A stretch of DNA of 64,000 bases. Source: Silene conica. Lineage: Eukaryota; Streptophyta; Magnoliopsida; Caryophyllales; Caryophyllaceae. The notes under the pieces are model-generated. The model saw only the letters and a program-made list of their open reading frames with translations, was not told the DNA's origin and ran no database searches. This document shows, one piece after another, positions 1 through 11,000 of the stretch. The DNA is taken from positions 71,143,681 to 71,207,680 of the forward strand of contig CM055315.2 in assembly GCA_029255685.2 (NCBI GenBank), given 5' to 3'. The position numbers and the translations under genes are program-made. Numbering within the stretch: position 1 is the stretch's first letter; every line of letters starts with the position of its first letter.

Positions 1-396
1 ACCCTTATGCTAACCCCGTAATGGTTTGGAAACATATATCTTTCAACCATTCCAATTTGAAAGATTCTATCCGGGTGGAAAGTCCATCTTTCGTCAGACA
101 ATTATATGAACTAAGGTTTCAGGAGCCAAAAAATTGAAATTCTATTGTCATAAGCCATAACCTCTGTTGCTCAGACAGAGGTATGGGTGTCGGATCCTGA
201 TACGGATCCGATGTCGGGTACTCCAGGATGAGAAATTTAAGGGAAAATCATAATTTATCAAAATAAAGCTGCACTTCCGTCATTTTCTACAGTACTTGCT
301 TTGTTTTGGCAAGTGACTAAAGAAGACGAAATGAAAAAATGACTCATAACAAGCACAATTCAAGTAAAAGGTAAGTTTGGATTCCAGAAAACAGAC
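1..396. other. Intron of the TRM5-like gene, no feature
   Basis: I found no continuation exon on the minus strand here. A BamHI-like repeat (GATACGGATCCGATGTCGG) and a short inverted repeat (CCTCTGTTGCTCAGACAGAGG region) are visible but not interpretable. Confidence 0.5.
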
Positions 397-1365
397 CTAG
401 AAATTCCACAGCATCATTTGGCAAATTCATTACAACTTGTGTGATGGAGTGAGCGTTATTGTTCGAGAAAACAGTTTCAATAAATCTTCTCCCATCCATG
501 TTATATACCTAAAACCAAAAGTAAAATGAGTGAAGGTTAGCAACAGTACTCTCCATCTGTTTAAACTCAAATGTCATTTGACTGTTACAAATTTTCGACC
601 TTCATATAAACGCAATCTTTAGCTTGCATCAACAACTCCCCCATGAATCTATATGCCTATAGAACAAGACTGCCAACAGATACCAAATAAGCATGGTAAG
701 AAGCTCCTAGAGTCATTCATTCTCAATCCTATATACTCCGTACTTTCCACCAAGGTTGCCAAGTCCAATATCAATATGTAACATCCAATAGGCCATGTCT
801 ACTTTATCGAATATCTGACCATAGATTTTAAGCAAACGCCCTAATATAAATACAAGCAAACCTGTTTGCAACTTATTGGGGGTTGAGAAACTTCAGTAAC
901 CTTGATTTCCACATATCTAGCATGAAGTTTCCTTCAACTTTATCTAGCATTAGATACTTATGAACTAACACATCCATAGTAGAAGTACAGTATACAACCT
1001 TGCAAGGACTCACCACAAAAAGTGAATTAGAACATTCTTGGATGAAAGAAATGTAAAACCTAGTCTTTCAATATCAGCTTCTTGTCTTTTGTTTCCATAA
1101 TATTTTGCGGGGGAGAAGAAAGACAGGCAGATCAAGGGAATTAACACAAGCTATCCACTGGCAGACACTACAGCACGTGTTGAAACAAAGTGGATGGTAT
1201 GTCAAAAGTTGAGACTGTATACCTTTATCTTATTCCCAAGCTTGTTCAGGGCACAATTTCTTTCGAGATAATCAACAGCATTTGGATTCAAATCATTAGC
1301 GTAGACACGTTTCACTTTCTTTGCTGCAGATATAGCAATTGGACCAACTCCAGAGAAAACATCAC
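397..1365 (-). CDS. TRM5: TRM5-like gene, exons 6-7 (AdoMet and catalytic core)
   Basis: Exon 6 (1365-1223) encodes DVFSGVGPIAISAAKKVKRVYAND followed by LNPNAVDYLERNCALNKLG, the Rossmann-type AdoMet site of Met-10+/Trm5 proteins. Exon 7 (508-397) encodes VYNMDGRRFIETVFSNN and VVMNLPNDAVEFL, which includes the NLP motif used in catalysis. Exon 7 ends in phase 1 at the donor GTCTGT. The next exon should begin with a block like DAFRG, but it was not found between 1 and 396. Confidence 0.85.
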
Positions 1366-1999
1366 CTGTAATTTTTGGGACAAGAAAGTTAAATTACTTT
1401 AATTTTGGGGTCCAGTCCATAAAGCATGCATGTAAAACATATTTTATGGCCTAAGGAGGCAGATCAGTACAATAAAGGGGCATGCTAAAGATCGTCGACA
1501 AATTACTAATTATCGTCGACACATTAGCATGAAATACCCATTTTGCCCCCCGCAATCCTCTATATCTACAGCTTCATATTCGCACTTAAAAACGATATCG
1601 GGTTTTTACGAAATTCAAAAAATCGGTTTTCTTTGAAAATACAAAAACTCGGTTTTCCTAGAAAATACAAAATCTCAGTTTAGTGCGTTAACGATTAAAG
1701 AACGATCTTCAACGATCAGCGACAATGACGAGGTTAGTTTACGATTTTAATTTGTTTCAAGTTTATGATTTTAATCTGTTTCAAATTTACGATTTGTAAT
1801 ATTGTAGAACAGATTAGCGTTAGATTCCCGAAACCGGTTTGAAGAAAAAAATAAAAAAAATAAAGGGGGTGGGACGAAAATAATTTTCGTCCAGTAAGAG
1901 TGCTGGACGAAAATCATTTTCGTCCAGAACAGGTCTGGGACGAAAATAATTTTCGTCCAACACCTGGTCCAGAGGTGCTGGACGAAAATTTTCTTTGTC

Positions 2000-2053
<54 letters not shown>

Positions 2054-5000
2054 TAGAAACCCTAACCCTAACCCCTAAACCGTAATCATAAACGTAATTA
2101 TCAAACTGTGTACATGTTTATGACGATGGAGACGGTGTTGACTACTCTAGTCATTTTACCACCGATAGAATTTTTTGTTCGACTAGAGATGGGTTTACTT
2201 GGGCATATGAGATAGCACTTAGACTCGGGTTTGGAATAAAAAGAGCGAGCAACAAAAAAGTCGGTCGTCATACGAGTTTGAGACAGGATTATTTTGTTTG
2301 TCGGATGGGTGGACGACGGCCTGTAAATAGTGATGTTGATACTTTGATAACGAGTAACACGGGTAGCTCGTAGTGCAATTGCAAATTCAGAATGAAAGTT
2401 GTTGAAATAGAAGAAAGTAAGTGGATGATGGTCATGTTTTTCGGGTTTCATAATCACGGGTTAGGGACGTATAGTGATGGCGATAGATATCACGCACGGT
2501 TTGATGAAAATGAGTTGGCTTTCATCGACGCCCAAGTTAGAGCTCACGTTACACCGGCGATTATTAGTGCGGGTTTGCATCAGAGAAATCCTAGGAAGGC
2601 TAGACCTAATCGGCGACAAATCTACAATCGTTCTCAGAAAGTAAGGGCCGAGTAAAGAGATGGGAGAAACCCGACACAACAAATGTTGGCACTCGCGGTT
2701 CAGCATAAGTATGTTCAATTTTGGGTTACTGATCCGGAGGAGGACGAGCTTACCCACGTGTTCATGGCTCATCCAGAATCAGTTAAGATGTTTCGATCAT
2801 ACTATTATGTTGCGTTGATCGATTCCATCTACAAGACAAACTTGTACGGTCTCCCGCTTATTGAGATGGTGGGTGTCACACCGGTTGGGAAGACCTTTGT
2901 GATCGCTTATGCGATTGTTACTCATGAGTCTGAGGATGGGTATGTTTGGATTTTAGAGCGATTGAAGTCCCTTATCAACGACAACGTTCAACCTAATGTA
3001 ATTGTCACAGATTTCGGACGGGGGTTGTTGAATGCGATTCCGACTGTTTTTACTGATTCGGATCACTTGTTATGTCTCTGGCATATATATTCGAACGTGG
3101 AGACCAAAACACTCAATATCACGGGCAAAGATAGTTGGGCTAAATATATAACTAGCAGATTGTTTAAGGCGGTTGTTGAGGCGGAGACCCGAGATTTGTT
3201 CGATGCGGCATGGACTGAGTTTGCTAGGCAATTTGCGCCTGTGGCGGCTTGTGTTGAGGATCAATGGATCCCGCACGTGGAAAAATGGGTCAAGTAAAGA
3301 ACGAACAAGATTACTCATTTCGGTAACACTACTACATCTCGTGTTGAGTCGGCTCATGCAAATCTGAAGAAGTGGTTGAATAGCGCGAAACTGGCTATTG
3401 ATAGCATTTGGATACGTTTCCATTCCTTGTTGGAAACGCAACATGTTGAGATCCGACACCGGTTGCAGTTATCTAGATCGGTACGGCTAACGGGTCTTCA
3501 TCGATTATTTTCCAAAATTTCTTGTAAAATATCGAAAGAAGCTATCCTTGAATTGCGGCGAGAATTTGAAAGAGGCGCCAAGATGTCGGTAGAGGATTTA
3601 TCGGCCAATTGCGGATGTGTGAAGTCTACTACACTGGGGTTGCTATGTGCTTGTTCACTTTTTCGCTTAGCTTATAATGGACATCAAGTGCCTCTTGAAC
3701 GAGTGGAACGAGGGGTGTAGTGAATGCAGCACCATTACGGTGCGAACTATCGGGCGTAGTAGATCTGCCTCTACCCCTACCTCTACCTCTACCAAGGACG
3801 GCGGACGGTTATCTACGAGTTGCTTTTTTCGGACGTCCTCTCGGGTTCTCGTTCACTCTAGGCTCGCGTACATCCTCCTTGTCCGGATGCAACTGAGAGT
3901 AAAGGGCATCGAACATGGTAGATCCCAATTTCCTCCAAAATGCATGTAACACTTCAATAGGCACTCAATGTCCATTATAAGCTAAGCGATGAAGTGAACA
4001 AGCACATAGCAACCCCAGTGTAAGAGACTTCACACATCCGCAATTGGCCGATAAATCCTCTACCGACATCTTGGCGCCTCTTTCAAATTCTCCCCGCAAT
4101 TCAATGATAGCTTCTTTCGATATTTTACAAGAAATTTTAGAAAATAATCGATGAAGACCCGTTAGCCGTACCGATCTAGATAACTGCAACCAGTGTCGGA
4201 TCTCAACATGTTGCGTTTCCAACAAGGAATGGAAACGTATCCAAATGCTATCAGTAGCCAGTTTTGCGCTATTCAACCACTTCTTCAGATTTGCATGAGC
4301 CGACTCAACACGAGATGTAGTAGTGTTACCGAAATGAGTAATCTTGTTCGTTCTGTACTTGGCCCATTTTTCCACGTGCGGGATCCATTGATCCTCAACA
4401 TAAGCCGCCACAGGCGCAAATTGCCTAGCAAACTCGATCCATGCCGCATCGAACAAATCTCGGGTCTCCGCCTCAACAACCGCCTTAAACAATCTGCTAG
4501 TTATATACTTAGCTCAACTATCTTTTCCCGTGATATTGAATGTTTTGGTCTCCACGTTCGAATATATATGCCAGAGACATAACAAGTGATTCGAATCAGG
4601 AAAAACAGTCGGAATCGCATTCAACAACCCCCGTCCGAAATCTATGACAATTACATTAGGTTGAACGTTGTCGTTAAGAAGGGACTTCAATCGCTCTAAA
4701 ATCCAAACATACTCATCCTCAGACTCATGAGTAACAATCGCATAAGCGATCACAAAGGTCTTCCCAACCGGTGTGACACCCACCATCTCAATAAGCGGAA
4801 GACCGTACAAGTTTGTCTTGTAGATGGAATCGATCAACGCAACATAATAGTATGATCGAAACATCTTAACTGATTCTGGATGAGCCATGAACACGTGGGT
4901 AAGCTCGTCCTCCTCCGGATCAGTAACCCAAAAATGAACATACTTATGCTGAACCGCGAGTGCCAACATTTGTTGTGCCGGGTTTCTCCCATCTCTTTCC

Positions 5001-8000
5001 TCGGCCCTTACTTTCAGAGAACGATTGTAGATTTGTCGCCGATTAGGTCTAGCCTTCCTAGGATTTCTCTGATGCAAACCCGCACTAATAATCGCCGGTG
5101 TAACGTGAGCTCTAACTTGGGCGTCGATGAAAGCCAACTCATTTTCATCAAACCGTGCGTGATATCTATCACCATCACTATACGTCCCTAACCCGTGATT
5201 ATGAAACCCGAAAAGCATGACCATCATCCACTTACTTTCTTCTATTTCAACAACTTTCATTCTGAATTTGCAATTGCACTACGAGCTACCTGTGTTACTC
5301 GTTATCAAAGTATCAGCATCACTATTTACGGACCGTCGTCCTCCCATCCGACAAACAAAATAATCTTGTCTCAAACTCGTGTGACGACCGACTTTTTTGT
5401 TGCTCGCTCTTTTTATTCCAAACCCGAGTCTAAGTGCTATCTCATATGCCCAAGTAAACCCATCTCTAGTCGAACAAAAAATTATATCGGTGGTAAAATG
5501 ACTAGAGTAGTCAACACCGTCTCCATCGTCATAAACATGTACACAGTTTGATAATTACGTTTATGATTACGGTTTAGGGCTTAGGGTTAGGGTTTCTATT
5601 AAACAAAGAAAATTTTCGTCCAGCACCTGGTCCAGACGAAAATAATTTTCGTCCAGAACAGGTCTGGGACGAAAATAATTTTTGTCTGGACCAGGTGTTG
5701 GACGAAAATAATTTTCGTCCCAGACCTGTTCTGGACGAAAATGATTTTCGTCCAGCACTCTTACTGGACGAAAATTATTTTCGTCCCACCCCCTTTATAT
5801 TTTTTTTTCAAACCGGCTTCGGGAATCTAACGCTAATCCGTTCTACAATATTACAAATCGTAAATTTGAAACAAATTAAAATCATAAACTTGAAACAAAT
5901 TAAAATCGTAAACTAACCTCGTCATTGTCGCTCATCATTGAAACCGTTCTTTAATCGTTAACGCACTAAACCGAGATTTTGTATTTTCTAGGAAAACCGA
6001 GTTTTTGTATTTTCAAAGAAAATCGAGTTTTTGTACTTTCAAAGAAAACCGAGATTTTGAATTTCGTAAAAATCCGATATCGTTTTTAAGTGCGAATATG
6101 AAGCTGTAGATATAGAGGATTGCGGGGAGCAAAATGGGTATTTCATGTTAATGTGTCGACGATAATTAGTAATTTGTCGACGATCTTTAGCATGCCCCAT
6201 TTTAAGTTAGGTTTTGTTAGAATATAAAGGGAAAAGGAAGGGGATGGGAAGGGTAGTTTAGGTAGTTCATTAAAATGTGTCGACGATAATTAGTAATTTG
6301 TCGACGACGTATAGTAGGTTGGATAATAAAAGATAAAACAACAACCCACAATAGGCCACAAACATGGCATCCACATGAATTTGTCGTGGCATGCTGCTTT
6401 GTATTTTATGCCACATGAGCAACAAACTAAATACCTCCTGGTCCCTCTTATGAATTTCTCTCTTTACCACTTACTTAATACTCCTTTATGTCCCTTCCTT
6501 GGGCCTTGGAAAATGTCCATTTTCTACTCCCTCTGTCCTAACTCCTAAGGGGGCGTTTGGTTGGGGGTCTATAAGAAAGGGAAAGGGAACCAAAGTTACT
6601 AATTTCCTTTTCTTAGTGTTTGTTTGACACAAACAAAGGGAATCTAACTCCCTTCCTTACCCCTCAATCCATTTAATCCCTTACACCCCACCCCCAAGGT
6701 ATGAGATTCCATTACCCTACCACCGCACTTGTGACTACCACCACACTAGCCACCACCAAACCACCACCATGACACCACTGCCACCGCCATGACACCCCCA
6801 CCACCAATCTACCATCACCGCCACCACAACCACCCCACCTAAACCACCCGCACACCAAGAAAAACCACAACCCACCAATCTTCTCCCCAAATACCCCTAA
6901 CTATCTGCAGTTCCCACCGTCCCCACCGTCCCCGCGGGATTTCAAGGGTAGGGGAGGGTCTTTTTGGGGTGAAGAGTGACGGTTGTGGTTTTAGAATGGG
7001 TTGAGGCGGCGACGGCAAGTGGATGACAGTGTTACGTGGGGCGATGCAGTGGGGTCTCAACACTGGTATAGGGAGACGGTCGTTGCAACCATTTTTTAGT
7101 AGATAAGTGGTTGTTTGTGGTGGTGTGTGTTAGTAGTAGGAGTGATTGTCAGTAGACCATTAGTTCCTTTTCTCCAAACAACTAACTAAATTTTAGGTAC
7201 TCCTTTAACTTTCCCCCTCTTAACCTTTCTAATTTCATTTCCCTTTCTCTAACCAAACGCCCCGTAAGTTTCATCTTTTTCCCTCAATTTTGTCATCAGA
7301 CTCATCTTTTCTTTTAACCCGGAAGATAAAGAGCCCTACTTTTGTGACTAAAGTGGCGTGCATAAATATTTGGAAAAACTAATCTACTTGATCTCAAAAA
7401 CTCGGGGAGGACAAGAATCATGTTTTTTAGAGGAAAATATTTTTGTTGTGATGTTTGACAAAATAAGGTCTTATAAGACTGTGACATATAAAAAAATATA
7501 TTAAATACTCCCTCTTATTCAGTCATTTCTTCCCCCTTCTATTTTGCACAAGAATTAAGGAAATGATTTTGAACCACACAAACCCCTCTATTCCGCTCTA
7601 CCCCACATATAATTGAATTTGGAACACATAAAAATTTCCTAAAAAGGAAAGAGGGAACAAAACCCGACTTCCAGAAATAAGGAAAAAGGGAAGAAATGAG
7701 TGAATAGGAGGGAGTACTAGTTTGTAATACATTTACAATATAGAGCTACAAACTTCTAAGAACATAAAGTATCACATCGGTGAAAATCAAATTTAGGAAA
7801 TATATACTGAAGTCATAAAAAAAAGCACTTAACATACTCTGCATCTCGCCCTATCAAGGAATCGTGGAGAGCTGATTATCCCTATTTCCTCCACCCCAAG
7901 ACGATTGCTCACCTTTCAAATTTGGTTCGACATAGAATACATAAATCAATTACTCTGTACTATATTTGTAGTTCAAATGATCAATTTTCTTAATTTCACA

Positions 8001-11000
8001 ACACTTCCCCGGAACAAAAGGCAACCCATGACAAAAGTTGCACTAATAACTTTTTCATTTTACCCTCTACCAAACTAAGGTAATAATTTCAGTAAACTAT
8101 GAATCGCTTATAGCTGCCACTGCAAAGTATTCCCTTTTAATATCAAGCAAAGTATTCCCTGTTTGTAAATATGTAAGAAGAAATATGCGGGTGATGATTT
8201 AAGTTTTTAGGATAGAAGTTATGTTGAAAGATACTCCCAGACACTATGTGACAGCAATATAGTACATAATTTAGAAAGCTACCCATTTTTCAGGAATTAG
8301 AGGCTTAGAGCTAGCACATTATTACTGAGACAATAATGGTATATACAAAACAAAACAAAAAAGATATTGCGGAAAAAAAAGGACGTGTAATGATCATGGC
8401 CAATATTTAGTGTACATACATAGCACATCACTACCAGTAAAGGAAGCTACGAGCCTCTGTCTTTCAGTAGCTAACCTTGAGTTCCAATACCTGCATTCAG
8501 TTCAAAGAAAACAGAAAATGATGTTTCGTGCCAGACTAATGCCTTTACTATTAAGAAACCAAAATATGAAGGGGTCCTAGAACACATATCAGTCCAATGT
8601 CCATCACTGACAGAAGTAATTATTCACACTGAAATACCTAAATCAAAACGCAGATGTATGGCAAAGCAAAACGCTTACACAGTGGCAAGGTCAAGTTGGA
8701 AACGCAAGCCATTCTCGATGACAGTTGTAGCAAGGGAATGATTTCCAGCTAGGACCTCGAGCTGCATTGTTCTGTAGTGATTACTGATAGCTTCAATTTT
8801 ATTCACAACTGTTTGAATTTTTGGTTTATTTTTGTCAAGGACCACCTGAAACCAAACACTACGTTCTCATTCTGCCGATTACTTGAAAAATCAACGACAA
8901 ATAAAATTAGATCCCACAAGTCACCTTTGCAATAGCTCTTTTGAATGGTAAATGTTCATCTTTTAAATTCAGGTGTGCAACATGCCCAACGCTTTCAAAA
9001 GCAGAAAGAATAATCATGTCTTTTGGCAACAATGCTGATAAAATCTGAGGGAGCAGCAAAAAAAATGAACTTCCATTCAGTTAAAAAAATCAAGAATAAC
9101 CTGAAACGTATCACATCACTGCAAGAGTACATAATATAAAGTGTCAGCGGTGTCACCCAAAAGGCCAACAACAACAAGGGCTCGCACAAATTGCAGGGTC
9201 GGGGGTTGTCGAATGTAAGCAGTCTTGCCCTTGTAGCAACACAAAGAAGTAAAAATTGACCAACAATGAATATTGCGTCAAAATCAACGTCGAATGACGG
9301 CCACTTTGCATAATCTCGTCAGTTATTTTGCTTTACTCCATTATAATCCAGAACCAAAGAATAACGATTCTTTGGCTACAACTGAGATCATGGGATAAAA
9401 ATCCTCGTACTCAGATTTCAACAAGCCACTACATTCAAAAGATTCATTTTTACATTTCTCCTTTTGCTTACCCTTGGGAGTTACTTGGTCGGGGACCTCT
9501 TCCAGTGGAACAATATGAGCCAATGCCCCGTAGGAAAGAGAGATAGTGTTCATGACACATAAGTATAGCACCAAAATAAATATGACAAAGAGAACACTAT
9601 GAACCAAACTCAATAGAGAAGGTACATGCACACATACCTCATCACCTGGCCAGTAATCATACAACAAGGTCAGATTACACCTAACAACCTCGAAACATGA
9701 CTTTAAATCTTCATTTGAACAATCATTTAAGAGTGCCTGTAGAATAGAATAAAAATGTTAGGGAAATGGAAAGTAATACAGCTTGATAAGGACATTCAAA
9801 CTAATCATGCTAGTATATTACTTTCATCTGAATACAAGTATTAACACATTAAAAATTCTCTTAACTGAAGGGGTGATAATGAGACGATAAAACTCATAAG
9901 CGATTCGTCAGCTCGGTCAAAGATTGTCAAAGCTCGGATGTAGTCTGGGTCGGCTAGAGAACTTAACAAGCCAAGCCGAGCTATCGTTGGCTCGGCTCAA
10001 ACTTTTGTCATTAGATAATATCTGGCTTTAATCTAATAAAAACATGTCATCATAATTATATCTTTGTATCCGGATATCAAATGTTCTCATTCATTTGCCC
10101 AATATTTTCATATTTAACCTTCGATATTTTTATGTTAGAGAAATGGAAAGTAATACAGCTTGATAAGGACATTCAAACTAATCATGCTAGTATGTTACTT
10201 TCATCTGCATACAAGTATTAACACATTAAAAATTCTCTTAACTGAAGGGGTGATAATGAGACGACAAAACTCATAAGCAATTCGTCGGCTCGGTCAAAGA
10301 TTGTCAAAGCTCGGCTCTAGTCTGGGTTCGGCTAGAGAACTTAACGAGCCAAGCCGAGCTATCGTTGGCTCGGCTCAAACTGTTGTCATTAAATAATACT
10401 CCCTCCATTCTTTTTATATCACCCCATTTCTTTATACACGTTTGCCGATGTTCATTTTGTTTTGATTATATCTTTAGCTACATACTACGAAAAATTAAAA
10501 AAGTTTGATATTCTTAATCCTCTTATCAAGACAATCCAAAAAAGATCTCAAATGAATATATTTCCGTGAACGGATTGAGAGAAAACTGACGCTGAATACT
10601 CGATTGTGAATGGTGTCAAAAGGGAAATTGGGTGATATAAAAAGAATGAAGGGAGTATCTGGCTTTAATTTAATAAAAATATGTCATCATAATTATATCT
10701 TTGTATCAGACTATCAAATGTTCTCATTCATTTGCCCAATATTTTTATATTTAACCTTTGAATCAGAAAATATAGGAAGGAAAAAACAAAAATGTAACAA
10801 TTACATATAGGCTCGAGTTGAACTCGAATTCGCCTTGAGCTTGGATTTAAACTCGCAAGCTTGATAATGAGCTCGATCTTTACAAGGTCGAGTGAGCTCT
10901 AGTTTTGTTTCATGAGCAGAAGCCAAGCAAGGCCAAGCTCATACTCTGCATGGCTCAGCTCGTAATCACCTCTAAAATCTTGACTGTGACATTGTAGTGG

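Larger units (their letters stand above)
1477..6198. mobile_element. Palindromic Mutator-like element (FAR1/MULE type), two converging copies
   Basis: The outer ends are GGGGCATGCTAAAGATCG at 1477 and its reverse complement ending at 6198. From these ends two arms of about 2.2 kb (1477-3694 and 3957-6198) are inverted copies of each other, separated by a 262-bp centre that does not pair. Each arm carries a transposase frame, so the two genes face each other. No clean 9-bp target duplication is visible (TACAATAAA left, ATTTTAAGT right). The element lies inside the large intron of the TRM5-like gene. The arms differ by scattered substitutions and by the length of their palindromic minisatellite and TA tract. 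Confidence 0.85.

Noticed and set aside
2051-2084. Interstitial telomere (CCCTAACCCTAACCCCTAAACC)
   Set aside because: Only about three degenerate units, mirrored in the other MULE arm, so it is part of the transposon.
9328-9667. 108-codon minus-strand open frame starting LLYDYWPGDEV
   Set aside because: Only its first residues belong to exon 2 of the TRM5-like gene. The rest is intron read-through past the donor at 9637.
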